Assembly (NCBI GenBank): GCA_965262365.1
Contig: OZ253541.1
Span: 3,472,001-3,536,000 of the forward strand
DNA: 64,000 nt
Reading direction: 5' to 3'
Source: UBA6522 sp965262365
GTDB taxonomy: Bacteria; Pseudomonadota; Gammaproteobacteria; Steroidobacterales; Rariloculaceae
Under the pieces are notes generated by a model, which was not told the DNA's origin, made no database searches, and saw only the letters and a list, made by a program, of their open reading frames with translations. Positions 35,925 to 44,434 of this stretch are shown here, one piece after another. Position 1 is the stretch's first letter. Each line of letters opens with the position of its first letter. Both the position numbers and the translations under genes were made by a program.

Positions 35925-36515
35925 CTAGGATGCTCCCGTATCGGAGCCAATGAGCAATACGTTTTCCGCCACGTAACGATGGGGAGGCACGCTGAGATTC
36001 GTGGGTGCGGGAACGCCGCGATAGACACGACCGGCCAGGTCGAATTTGGAGCCGTGGCAGGCACAGAAAAACCCGCCGGACCAGTCAGGGCCGAGATCCG
36101 CGGGCGCTACGTCGAATCGGGGGGTGGGGGCGCAACCAAGATGGGTACAGACGCCCTCCACTACCAGGTACTCGGGGCGGATACTGCGATAAGGGTTGGC
36201 GGCGTAGTTTGGCTGCAGGGACGCGCTGGAAGCCGGGTCAGCGAGCTGTTCCTCCACTTCCGCCAGCTTGCCGAGCATGAACTCCGTACGGCGGACGATC
36301 ATGATCACCCGCCCGCGCCACTCGACCTTGACCAGCGCGCCGGGCTCCATCTTGCCGATGTCCACTTCCACCGGCGCGCCCAGCGCCTGAGCCCGTGCGC
36401 TCGGCCTGAATGACGCAACAAAAGGCACGGCGGCAGCGACCATACCGGCTCCGCCGGTGGTAACGGTCGCGGCTACCAGAAAATGGCGCCTGCTAAGGTC
36501 GATTTTTTCAGTCAT
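35925..36515 (-). CDS. petA: Rieske iron-sulfur subunit of the bc1 complex
   Basis: 2Fe-2S subunit that takes the first electron from ubiquinol. The N-terminus has a Tat-type signal/anchor ('SRRHFLVAATVTTGGAGMVAAAVPF'). The cluster ligands are in 'CTHLGCAP' and 'FFCACHGSKFD', followed by 'GVPAPTNLSVPP'. At 196 residues it is typical for proteobacteria. It leads the petABC-sspA unit and diverges from the degS-like gene. Confidence 0.97.
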   Translation of the reverse strand: MTEKIDLSRRHFLVAATVTTGGAGMVAAAVPFVASFRPSARAQALGAPVEVDIGKMEPGALVKVEWRGRVIMIVRRTEFMLGKLAEVEEQLADPASSASLQPNYAANPYRSIRPEYLVVEGVCTHLGCAPTPRFDVAPADLGPDWSGGFFCACHGSKFDLAGRVYRGVPAPTNLSVPPHRYVAENVLLIGSDTGAS

Positions 36516-36582
36516 TGGTGCGCAGATTGAGGGCAGGCAGGTCTGCCCGCCCGGCTCACGGGGAAGTCACTGGAACCGCAGA

Positions 36583-36612
36583 ATTATACACGGGGCGCCG
36601 CAAACTTGGCCA
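36583..36612 (-). promoter_or_regulatory. Predicted promoter of petABC
   Basis: On the minus strand a perfect -10 TATAAT (36583-36588) lies about 70 bp before the petA ATG. A weak -35 TGGCCA (36607-36612, four of six matches) is 18 bp further upstream. No operator was recognised. Confidence 0.5.
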
Positions 36613-36693
36613 CAGACCCCCATGCGTGAACTATCGGCTCCCCGCGCTGACCAATTGAAGGATGGCGCCCGGCCTTACAGGTAAACTAGGCTC

Positions 36694-37755
36694 ATGACGA
36701 CCTGGTGGAGAATTCTGGTCTTTATCGCGCAATCGTCCGCTTTCGGACTCGCGGTGGCGTTCGCGGTCGTGCTGATACGCCCCGACCTGGTCAATCTCGG
36801 CGACGGTGCGCAGACCCCCGCCACCAGCTATGCCAGTGCAGTGAACGCCAGCGCTCCGGCGGTCGTGAGCCTGCGCACTGCGCGGCTGGGTCAGGGGGGC
36901 AGGCTGGGCGCCGGAATGGTGGTGGACCAGGGCCTGGGGTCCGGGGTGATCATCAGTCAGGACGGCTTCGTGGTGACCAATTGGCACGTCATCCGCGACG
37001 CGGACCAGGTGGTGGTGCAGCTTGCGGATGGGCGCGAGGCACACCCCCGCTTTGTCGGTGCCGACCCGGAGACGGAACTGGCGCTACTAAAGGTCGACCT
37101 GCCCGACCTGCCGGCCATTCGCCTGGGCAGAAGCGATACGCTGGAGATCGGCGACGTGGTACTGGCCATCGGCAATTCCTACGGGCTCAGCCAAAGCGTC
37201 ACGTTGGGTATCGTTAGTGCGACCGGCCGCGGCATCAGACTGACCAGCTTCGAAAACTTCATTCAGACCGACGCGGCCATCAACATCGGAAACTCGGGCG
37301 GCGCACTGGTTAATGCCCGCGGCGAACTGATCGGCATCAATACGGCGCGCCTTGCCACCGTAAACCAGGGCATTCCGGAAGGGATCGGTTTCGCCATTCC
37401 CGTAAACCTGGTTCGCGGTGTGATGGATGAACTGATCGAGCATGGCCGCGTGATTCGCGGCTGGCTGGGAGTGGACGCGCAAGACTATCCGGTTTCCGAA
37501 GCCGCCGCGCTGGGCATTTCCGGACCTGCGGTGGTGCTCCTGAGAATCGCAGGACCTGCGGTCGAAGCGGGACTGGCACCCGGTGACGTGATCACCCATA
37601 TCAATGGTGAGCGCATGCTCAGCCAGCATCAGGCAATGAATCGAGTGGCCGGCATGCAGCCCGGAGAGACTATCCAGATCCGTGGGGTCAGGCGCGGCGT
37701 GGGGGCTTTTGAGACCGTCGCGGTGCTGGAGGAGCGGCCGGCTTCCGGGGGGTAG
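36694..37755 (+). CDS. degS: DegS/AlgW-like periplasmic serine protease with altered catalytic Asp
   Basis: Membrane-anchored HtrA protease that senses misfolded outer-membrane proteins and starts sigma-E release in relatives. One N-terminal membrane segment (residues 7-28), a trypsin-like domain (about 45-250) and one PDZ domain (about 255-345) are present; this one-PDZ layout is DegS/AlgW rather than DegP. Catalytic His98 ('TNWHVI') and Ser201 ('GNSGGAL') are present. The third residue reads Glu128 in 'DPETELALLKV', where relatives have Asp ('TDLAVLK'). It diverges from petA and is the last core gene before the island. Confidence 0.92.
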   Translation: MTTWWRILVFIAQSSAFGLAVAFAVVLIRPDLVNLGDGAQTPATSYASAVNASAPAVVSLRTARLGQGGRLGAGMVVDQGLGSGVIISQDGFVVTNWHVIRDADQVVVQLADGREAHPRFVGADPETELALLKVDLPDLPAIRLGRSDTLEIGDVVLAIGNSYGLSQSVTLGIVSATGRGIRLTSFENFIQTDAAINIGNSGGALVNARGELIGINTARLATVNQGIPEGIGFAIPVNLVRGVMDELIEHGRVIRGWLGVDAQDYPVSEAAALGISGPAVVLLRIAGPAVEAGLAPGDVITHINGERMLSQHQAMNRVAGMQPGETIQIRGVRRGVGAFETVAVLEERPASGG

Positions 37756-38085
37756 TCTGTGCGATGCGCCGTCGAGAAAATGTCGCGCTTATAGTCGAGG
37801 TCATGTCGCGCTCATAAGCGTAGTCGGGGGCAGGGTGTGTGCAGACATGCTTGCCCGCTAAATACAATCTCATTTCGACACTGTCCGCCACCAGCCGTCA
37901 GGAGATACACTCCAGTACTATAACTGACTGAGTTTACTATATTTACTTGGTGTATCATGTCGGTTCACCGATCACGTTACCGTCACCAGCCGACATGAGC
38001 ATACCCCCAGTACGAAGCCACTCGCTTGCCGTTTGCTTACTCGGTCGCTGTAACGCATACTGCGGAAAAATCGACTTCGCCGGAA
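37756..38085. other. Intergenic stretch at the left edge of the island
   Basis: No gene was found in these 330 bases. It is less GC-rich than its surroundings. Two imperfect direct repeats of about 30 bp begin near 37889 and 37984 (both CACCAGCCG followed by a copy of CCAGTAC about 20 bases later). A second short duplication (ATGTCGCGCT) occurs near 37785 and 37803. No tRNA gene is present. It may contain a degree of older insertion debris. Confidence 0.5.
38078..38085. repeat. 8-bp target duplication, left copy (CGCCGGAA)
   Basis: CGCCGGAA lies directly outside the left end of the IS66-family element and is repeated exactly at 41649-41656. Eight base pairs is the target-site duplication length known for IS66 elements. 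Confidence 0.93.
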
Positions 38086-38110
38086 GTAAGCGTTCGGTCA
38101 CGCGGCGATG
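38086..38110 (+). repeat. Left terminal inverted repeat of the IS66 element
   Basis: 25 bases beginning GTAAGCGTTCGGTCACG. They match the reverse complement of 41624-41648 at all 25 positions, and the match stops at the next base. Confidence 0.95.
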
Positions 38111-38122
38111 AGTATGGAGGAT

Positions 38123-39004
38123 TCAACGATTGAGCGTTCGCTTCCAGTCCTTGCGGAGGGGTCGCAACCAGATGTCCTTTTTCGGCTGGGCTCGTTTCGT
38201 ATGCCTGTCATAGCGTCCTCTTCCTTGGGTGGTTCCGACATGTGTCCAGCCGGAGGCGTTGTAGACGGCGCCGGTGTAGCGCGGGGTCTCGACGAAGGTC
38301 TCGATGAGTACGGGGATGGTGTTGTAGCGCTCGGTCCAGTCCCGTGGCAAGCGGCGGCGCACGAGGGCGAGGATGTGCGAGCCGAGGTTGGGGATTTTGA
38401 TCCACGGCAGGATGAGGAACCGCGGGTTGTCGACCACCAGCGGCAGGTTCTTCTCGCGCTTCTCGGGCGTCCATCCGATGAACTTGTCGCGCGGGGCGAG
38501 CTTCCACGCGGCGGTGGAGAAGCCGAGCATGGCGACGGGCCAGCCGTCGCGGTCGCGGACGGCGTAGCGCATTTGCGCGCCCACCAGGGTCTTGTAGCCG
38601 AGGTAGTGGTAGCGGGCGACGAACTCGTTCCAGAGCTTCCCTTCCCGGGTGTTGCGCACGACGGTGCGGAAGTCGAGCGGGCGAACCCCCTCCAGCGTCG
38701 TCGGCGCCGGGAACAGCGGCGGCTCGGTCTGGGGTCCGAAGACGATGGGCTTGGGCCGGCCCTGTTTTCCTCTTGGCGGCGGCAGCGCGATCGCGCCGTC
38801 GCGGTGCATGGCGAGCATGGTCACCTTGGCCATCATGTCCTTGAGGCCGCCGTCGGGCTTGAACCAGCCGATGCGCCGGCAGAACTCTCTCGCCAGGGCG
38901 GCGCGGGTCGGCTGCGGCTCGGCGGCGATCAGGGCGCGCAGCAGCGCCATCTCCTCAGCCGTGAAGTCGCGCCCGTAGTAGCGGCACTCGATGGCGCCGG
39001 TCAT
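38123..39004 (-). CDS. DUF4338 (DruA-like) protein encoded in the IS66 element
   Basis: The 293-residue product matches the DUF4338 family, which includes DruA of the Druantia antiphage systems and proteins carried by transposons. Marks are 'LWNEFVARYHYLGYKTLVGAQMRYAVRD' (in two halves), 'GFSTAAWKLAPRDKFIGW' and 'RFLILPWIKIPNLGSHILALV'. After these comes 'GRGRYDRHTKRAQPKKDIWLRPL' (two halves), where 'KDIWLRPL' is the typical C-terminal signature. An N-terminal helix-rich region carries 'FCRRIGWFKPDGGLKDMMAKV'. The ATG at 39004 overlaps the transposase stop (ATGA). Its role in the element is unknown. Confidence 0.85.
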   Translation of the reverse strand: MTGAIECRYYGRDFTAEEMALLRALIAAEPQPTRAALAREFCRRIGWFKPDGGLKDMMAKVTMLAMHRDGAIALPPPRGKQGRPKPIVFGPQTEPPLFPAPTTLEGVRPLDFRTVVRNTREGKLWNEFVARYHYLGYKTLVGAQMRYAVRDRDGWPVAMLGFSTAAWKLAPRDKFIGWTPEKREKNLPLVVDNPRFLILPWIKIPNLGSHILALVRRRLPRDWTERYNTIPVLIETFVETPRYTGAVYNASGWTHVGTTQGRGRYDRHTKRAQPKKDIWLRPLRKDWKRTLNR

Positions 39005-41559
39005 CCCGGCGCCGTGAACTCGCGCTTGCGCTCCTCGCTCATCGACCAGGGCAGCCAGGGTGACAGGTCGTCCGGCGGCCTGCCGCCATTCTCCGCGCAA
39101 GCTGCCAGCCACGCCTCCAGCCAGCACTGGACGTCGATGCCGTTCAAGGCGAGGGTGCCGACGACCGAGTACATCATCGCGGTGAAGTCGGCGCCGAGCC
39201 TGCTGTCCGAACCGAAGCTCAATCGACGCCCGATAACGGCCCCTCGGAACGCGCGCTCCGCGGCATTGTTGTCCATGGGCACCTGGGGATTGTCGACGAA
39301 GACGCTCAGTCCCTCGCGGTGCTTGAGCAGCGAGCGTAGCGCCTTGCCCTGGCGCGCCTTGACCGGCAAGTCGGCCAACTCCGCTTCGGCCCGCGCGAAC
39401 AGACCGTCGACGGCCTTCTTCAGTGCCCCCTGCGCGGCGTCGAACGCCGGCGTCTGGTGGTCGAGAGCGGGGTCGTAATGCTCCAGCCGCTCCTTGTTCA
39501 GCCGGCAGGTCGACGCGAACCGCTCGACCCATCCCTCGCACCACTGCGTCAGCTTTTGCTGTCCGGCCGCACACTCGATGAAGTCGCGCCGCTGGTGCAC
39601 CCAACACCAGCACAGGATCACCTTGCCGTCGAGCCCGCGCGCCATCTTGATGTAGGCGCTGTAGCGGTCGCAGACCAGGAACACGATGCCCTTGACCGAA
39701 CCGAACAGCCTCATCGCGGCCTCGGCGCTGCGCGAGGGGTCCGCCACGAAGTAGACCGCATCGGCGCTGACCGAGATCCACAGCCACGCACGCCGCGAGC
39801 GGCCAGTCTCGCTCAGCGACTGGATGCGCCAGCCGGTCTCGTCGGCGTGGCGCACCGCCATCTCGTTCTGGTGGGTGAGGATCGCCGCGGCGAGCGGCGC
39901 GAACAGCACCGGGCAGCGACGCACGCTGTCGGCTATGGTTCCTGGCGCGATCGCCAGCCCCTGATCCGTCATCCACGCCGCGGTCCGCCGCAGGGGGCGG
40001 TGGCAGGCAAATCGCTCGTACAGGATGCGCGCCCAGACGCTGGTCCCGTAGGGCGTCCTGGGGAACAAGCGGGCCGGCGGAGGCGCGATCGCTTGCAGTG
40101 GCGAGGACAGGCAGTCGCAACCCCGACGGTAGCGCGGGCGCACGATCCTGCGGACATGGGCCTTGACCGCGATCTCGATGACGGACGAGGAACGCTCGCC
40201 GTCGGCGACATAGGGCTTGCCGCAACAGGAACACACGCGCGCGTCCTCTGGCGGCTCCTGCCGTTCCTCCTTCTCCTCCAGCGTTGGCCGCTGGGTGCGC
40301 CCGTGGCCGGCCGCACCGCGCTGCTGGCCGCGCTTGCGCTCCGACCGCGGCGTTTCCTGCTTCTCGCTCCTGCCCCCGAATACCGCCTTCGACAACACGG
40401 CCCGGCTCGAGCGCAGCTGGGCAATCCGGGCTTGCAGCCTCGCTCTGTGGGCGCGCAGCGCCTTGATCTTCTTGCCCTGTGCAGCGTTCGCCTTGCGCTG
40501 TCGGGCGATCTCCTTGTGCAGCGACTCGATGGTCCTGTTCCGATCGCGCACTGTCCTGAAGACCGCGGACAGCAGGGGACGTTCGGCAAGCTCGGCCTCC
40601 AGCTTCTCGTTCTTGATGGCCGACGTTCTCACGGCCACCTGCAGACGGATGATGCGGCTCTGCTGCGCCTTGATGAGGTCCATCTGGTCGTGGTATCCCG
40701 CCAGCTCCCCGCGCTGCAGCTTGGTTTCGAAGGTCAGTCGGCGCACTGTCGCCTTGAGGTCCTGCAACCGTTCCTGCTCGCGGCGCAGCCGGCGGTTCTC
40801 CCGGTTCAGCCGACGGGTCTCGCGGTTCAGGGAACCGACTTCCCCGCGCAGTCCCTTGATCGTGTCCTTCTGCTTGCGCGCGCGGTCCAGCGCCTTGCGC
40901 AACTGGACGCTCGCCCGGGGCCGAGACGGCTGTGCGCGCCGTTTCCACCTGCGAAGCGCCGCAACCTTCCTGCGCAATGCCGTGAGTTCGTCCTTCTGCT
41001 CCTGCGGCTGCTCCAGGGCCTTGCGCAGCCGGGCATTCTCGCGGGTCAGAGAATCGATTTCCCGGCGCAGCGCCACCGCCGTCCCCTTGCCGGGCTGCAA
41101 AGTCTGCAAGGCTTCGCGCAACTGGAAAACTTCCTTGCGCAGCGACATGATCGTGCTGCTCTTGCGCGAGTCGACACCGGCCTGCGAAAGCAGCTTCTCC
41201 AGCCGCGCCACCTCCGTCTGGAAGAACAGCGCATCCTTCGCCGTACGGCGGACTTCCTTCACCTCCTCGACGGCAGCCGTGAGCTTCTCCCGGCTCTTGT
41301 CGAGCTGCGTCTTCAGCAAGCCCGCGCGGGAACGGGCATCTATCTCCGCCCGGCGCAGCTCCTCCGCGCGCGTATCCGCCGCGTCCGCCCGTGCCCGTTC
41401 CGTCTCCGCGCGGGCCTGTGCCTGTTCGTACAGAGACCGCCAATCGCGCGGCTCCGATGCCGGCGCCGGCGTCGGCGGCGACCAGAACTCGCCGTCCGCC
41501 TCGGCCAGCGTCAAACTCGTCCCGAAGTCCTCGTCGCGCATCGCCATGTGCGCGACCAT
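39001..41559 (-). CDS. IS66-family transposase with long coiled-coil N-terminus
   Basis: DDE transposase of 852 residues, well above the usual IS66 TnpC size of about 500. Residues about 40-370 are a charged coiled coil with repeated 'LR..V..LR..L' heptads. The zinc-binding part is 'CSCCGKPY...CDCL'. The catalytic segments are 'RHADETGWRI' and 'CDRYSAYIKMARG', then 'VPMDNNAAERAFRG' for the glutamate. The ATG at 41559 is the first of three close together (also 41547 and 41541). Its stop overlaps the DUF4338 start. Confidence 0.93.
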   Translation of the reverse strand: MVAHMAMRDEDFGTSLTLAEADGEFWSPPTPAPASEPRDWRSLYEQAQARAETERARADAADTRAEELRRAEIDARSRAGLLKTQLDKSREKLTAAVEEVKEVRRTAKDALFFQTEVARLEKLLSQAGVDSRKSSTIMSLRKEVFQLREALQTLQPGKGTAVALRREIDSLTRENARLRKALEQPQEQKDELTALRRKVAALRRWKRRAQPSRPRASVQLRKALDRARKQKDTIKGLRGEVGSLNRETRRLNRENRRLRREQERLQDLKATVRRLTFETKLQRGELAGYHDQMDLIKAQQSRIIRLQVAVRTSAIKNEKLEAELAERPLLSAVFRTVRDRNRTIESLHKEIARQRKANAAQGKKIKALRAHRARLQARIAQLRSSRAVLSKAVFGGRSEKQETPRSERKRGQQRGAAGHGRTQRPTLEEKEERQEPPEDARVCSCCGKPYVADGERSSSVIEIAVKAHVRRIVRPRYRRGCDCLSSPLQAIAPPPARLFPRTPYGTSVWARILYERFACHRPLRRTAAWMTDQGLAIAPGTIADSVRRCPVLFAPLAAAILTHQNEMAVRHADETGWRIQSLSETGRSRRAWLWISVSADAVYFVADPSRSAEAAMRLFGSVKGIVFLVCDRYSAYIKMARGLDGKVILCWCWVHQRRDFIECAAGQQKLTQWCEGWVERFASTCRLNKERLEHYDPALDHQTPAFDAAQGALKKAVDGLFARAEAELADLPVKARQGKALRSLLKHREGLSVFVDNPQVPMDNNAAERAFRGAVIGRRLSFGSDSRLGADFTAMMYSVVGTLALNGIDVQCWLEAWLAACAENGGRPPDDLSPWLPWSMSEERKREFTAPG

Positions 41560-41623
41560 AGCAAATCGTCGGAGGCGTTACCAGTGTCTTGTAAAGGGTG
41601 TCCAAAATGATGTCAGCCCTCTC

Positions 41624-41648
41624 CATCGCCGCGTGACCGAACGCTTAC
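41624..41648 (-). repeat. Right terminal inverted repeat of the IS66 element
   Basis: 25 bases ending CGTGACCGAACGCTTAC, the exact reverse complement of the left end at 38086-38110. Confidence 0.95.
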
Positions 41649-41656
41649 CGCCGGAA
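41649..41656. repeat. 8-bp target duplication, right copy (CGCCGGAA)
   Basis: Identical to 38078-38085 and directly adjacent to the right inverted repeat. Confidence 0.93.
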
Positions 41657-41777
41657 AGCGTTCGGTCAAGAGGTGACGATGACGAGGAACTCGATGGCAA
41701 CTCCCTATCCTGCCGGGCCGTGCCCGCCCTGGCTCAGTGTCATCGTCCCCTGCGTCGCCGCGTGACCGAACGCCTAT
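41656..41777. mobile_element. Short inverted-repeat (MITE-like) element related to IS66 ends
   Basis: About 120 bp bounded by GCGTTCGGTCA (41658-41668) and its reverse complement (41763-41773). A second inner pair, GACGATGAC (41675-41683) and GTCATCGTC (41739-41747), is also inverted. The right arm shares 18 bases (CGCCGCGTGACCGAACGC) with the terminal repeat of the neighbouring IS66 element. It has no room for a gene. It could be a miniature derivative of a related IS66 or the fused remains of two ends. Confidence 0.6.
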
Positions 41778-41783
41778 ATTCCC

Positions 41784-43058
41784 ATGCCCAGACGCACGAA
41801 CCGAAAGATCACCAAACGCATGGTGGACGCGTTGTCCGCCAAGGGCAACCCCGGCGTTTACTGGGACGCGGCGCTCGCCGGCTTCGGCGTGCGGGTCTAC
41901 CCGTCCGGACGCATCGCCTACGTGGTGCAGAGCCGCGGACCGTGCGGCTCCGTGCGCGTGACCCTGGGCCGCCACGGCCCGATGACGACGGAACAGGCGC
42001 GCAAACGGGCAACCGGCGTCATCGGCCGGATCAAGGCGGGCGAGGACCCGCTGCCGCGGGGCGGACACTCGGGGGCCGGTCGCACGGTGGAGGATTTGGC
42101 GAATCGGTGCCTGAAGCGCTACGTGGACAGGGAGTGCAAGCCCGCGACCGCGGCCCGGTACCGCCAATTGTTTCGCGGGCATATCGTCCCGGCGCTGGGC
42201 GGGATGCGGGTGGATTCGGTGGAGCGCGAACAAATCGCGGAGCTGGTGCATGAATTACGGGAAAAGCGCGGGACGGCGAACAACGTGCTGTGGGTGTGAT
42301 CGAGACTGTTCTCGCTGGCCGAGACCTGGGGGTGGAGAGAGCCGGGCACAAACCCCTGCCGCTCGGTGCGGGCGTACAAGATGCCGCGCCGGGAACGGTT
42401 CCTGAGCCGGGCGGAGTACCGGACCGTCGGGCGTGTTCTCGATGAGGCCGAGGCGGACGGTTCGGCGTGGCCGGCGGCAGTGGCGGCGATCAGGCTGCTG
42501 ATGCTGACGGGGTGCCGCAGGGGGGAGATCGCCACGCTCAGATGGGACGACGTGGACCGCGGTGCCGCTCATTTGCGACTGCGGGACAGCAAGACGGGCG
42601 CGAGATGGATCCCTCTGACGCCGGCGGCGCTGGAGGTGCTGGACGGGGTCGAGCCGGTGCCCGGCAATCCGTGGGTGTTCGCGGGAACGAAACCCGGATC
42701 GCACGTATCGCAGTTGACCGGATACTGGCACCGGTTGCGGGGGAAGGCGGGCCTTGAGGACGTGCGGCTGCACGACCTGCGTCACAGCTACGCCTCCCGC
42801 GCCCTGGCGCTGGGCGAGAGCCTGTCGCTGATCGGGCGGTTGCTGGGGCACACGAGCATGGACACGACGGCCCGGTACGCGCACCTGGCCAGAGATACCG
42901 AGAAAGCCTCGGCGGCGCGTGTGGCCGCCAGCATCGAGGCCCTCACCGGCGGTCCTGCGGACAGTCCTGCGGACGGCAGACTTGCATATATCGAGACCAA
43001 TGGGGCGGGTGCGCCGGGGCGTGGGAATGGAAACGCCCACGCCCGCGAGGGGGTCTGA
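41784..43058 (+). pseudogene. Tyrosine recombinase (integrase) broken by an in-frame TGA
   Basis: A phage/island integrase with an N-terminal arm-binding domain (DUF4102-like: 'YWDAALAGFGVRVYPSGRIAYVVQ'), a SAM-like core-binding domain and a catalytic domain. The TGA at 42297-42299 interrupts it between 'NNVLWV' and 'SRLFSLAETWG'; both parts are in the same frame. The catalytic half is otherwise intact, with 'LTGCRRGEIATLRW', 'LHDLRHSYASRAL' and 'LLGHTSMDTTARYAHL'. The start lies 7 bp after the small inverted-repeat element. The next integrase begins 5 bp after its end. Confidence 0.88.
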
Positions 43059-43063
43059 AGGAA

Positions 43064-44245
43064 ATGGCGAAGCTCACGCGCACGCGGATTTCCCGGAGAA
43101 CGGTGAACAACCTCTCGGTGGAGAAGGACACGGTGTTCTGGGACACTGAATTGCCGGGGTTCGGGGTGAGGGCCTATGCCTCCGGGGCCAAAGTGTACGT
43201 AGTGCAGACCCGGGCCAACGGGCAGTCGAAACGCGTGACGCTGGGCCGCCACGGGGTGCTGACACCGGAGGAGGCTCGCCGGCGCGCGGCGCTGGCGATC
43301 AGCCGAATCAAGTCCGGCCAAGCGGCATCGGTGTCGACGGTGGAGGCGAACGGTCCCACCGTGGCTGAACTGGCCAAGCGGTACCTGGCCGAACATGTGG
43401 AGGTGCGGCTGAAACCGAGCACGGTGAAGATGATCCGCATGGATCTGGACCGAAACATCCTGCCGGCGTTCGGATCGCTGCCGATCGCGGCGGTGGACGG
43501 GGAGCGCATCGCGGCGGTTCATTCGAAGCTGTACCGGGTGCCGACGATGGCCAACCGGATGGTGGACACGCTCTCGGCGATGTTCTCCATGGCCGAGACG
43601 TGGGGGTTGCGCCCGCCTGGCACCAACCCGTGCCCGGGCGTGGTCAAGTACAAGCGAAAGCCGAGAGAGCGGTTCCTGACGGAGAGGGAGTTCGAGCGGC
43701 TGGGCCAAGCCATCGGCGAGCTGGAATCCAAGGGCCGTATTCTGCCCCGCGCGGCGGATGCGCTGAGGTTGCTGATGTTGACCGGGTGCCGGTGCAACGA
43801 GATCCTGAGGCTGCGGTGGGACGAGGTGGATCTGGAGAGGAACGAGCTGCGGTTGACGGATTCCAAGACGGGCCGAAGGACGGTGCCGCTGTCTCCGGCG
43901 GCGGCCCGGGTGCTGGCGGCTCGCCCTCGCGTGGACGGGGATCCCTGGGTGATTCCGGGGCGATTCCCCGGCAAGCCATTCAGGAACATCGACCGTTCGT
44001 GGTGCAAGGTGCGCAAGCGGGCGGAGCTCAAGGACGTGCGGATTCATGACCTGAGACACTCCTTCGCCTCCCGTGCGCTGGCGCTCGGGGAGAGTCTGCC
44101 GATGATCGGCAAGCTGTTGGGCCACAGCAGGGTGCAGACGACAGCGAGATACGCGCACCTGGCGGAGGAGTCGGTCAGGGAGTCCGCGGCCCGGATCGCC
44201 GCCAGTATTGCGGAAGATATCCTGAGGGCGGTCCGATCGCCGTAA
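43064..44245 (+). CDS. Tyrosine recombinase / integrase, intact
   Basis: Site-specific recombinase of 393 residues, a paralogue of the broken copy upstream and in tandem with it. The N-terminal domain 'FWDTELPGFGVRAYASGAKVYVVQTR' (two halves) is the arm-binding DUF4102 type, and 'VAELAKRYLAEHVEVRLKPST' opens the core-binding domain. The catalytic residues are in 'LTGCRCNEILRLRW', 'IHDLRHSFASRAL', 'LLGHSRVQTTARYAHL' (nucleophile Tyr). No tRNA or att site was found beside it. Confidence 0.95.
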   Translation: MAKLTRTRISRRTVNNLSVEKDTVFWDTELPGFGVRAYASGAKVYVVQTRANGQSKRVTLGRHGVLTPEEARRRAALAISRIKSGQAASVSTVEANGPTVAELAKRYLAEHVEVRLKPSTVKMIRMDLDRNILPAFGSLPIAAVDGERIAAVHSKLYRVPTMANRMVDTLSAMFSMAETWGLRPPGTNPCPGVVKYKRKPRERFLTEREFERLGQAIGELESKGRILPRAADALRLLMLTGCRCNEILRLRWDEVDLERNELRLTDSKTGRRTVPLSPAAARVLAARPRVDGDPWVIPGRFPGKPFRNIDRSWCKVRKRAELKDVRIHDLRHSFASRALALGESLPMIGKLLGHSRVQTTARYAHLAEESVRESAARIAASIAEDILRAVRSP

Positions 44246-44434
44246 ATTGAATGAAAGGTTCGATCTGACGGTCGAACGGGGATTGGCCGAATCGCGCTTC
44301 CAGTGCCGGTGTCGTCGATCCGCTCTGGAGGCAGTGACGACCGTCGGGCGCATCCCCGTGTAAGGTCCCGCCCCGATCCGGAGTCAGTCCAGGAGGTCCC
44401 TGGGCATTTCATCGGATCGGGCCGTGAATGGGGA

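Larger units (their letters stand above)
38086..41648 (-). mobile_element. IS66-family insertion sequence carrying a DUF4338 gene
   Basis: Complete 3563-bp element. Its ends are perfect 25-bp inverted repeats (38086-38110 and 41624-41648) starting GTAAGCG, which is the terminal sequence typical of IS66. An exact 8-bp duplication flanks it. Inside are a single long IS66 transposase and, downstream and overlapping by four bases, a DUF4338 gene; no tnpA or tnpB is present. The intact ends and frames suggest recent insertion. Confidence 0.95.

Noticed and set aside
38123..41626. Open minus-strand frame of 1167 codons across the IS66 element
   Set aside because: Only the last 293 codons (from 39004) look like protein of a known family; the upstream part is the out-of-frame shadow of the transposase, with low-complexity Arg/Gly/Ala composition.
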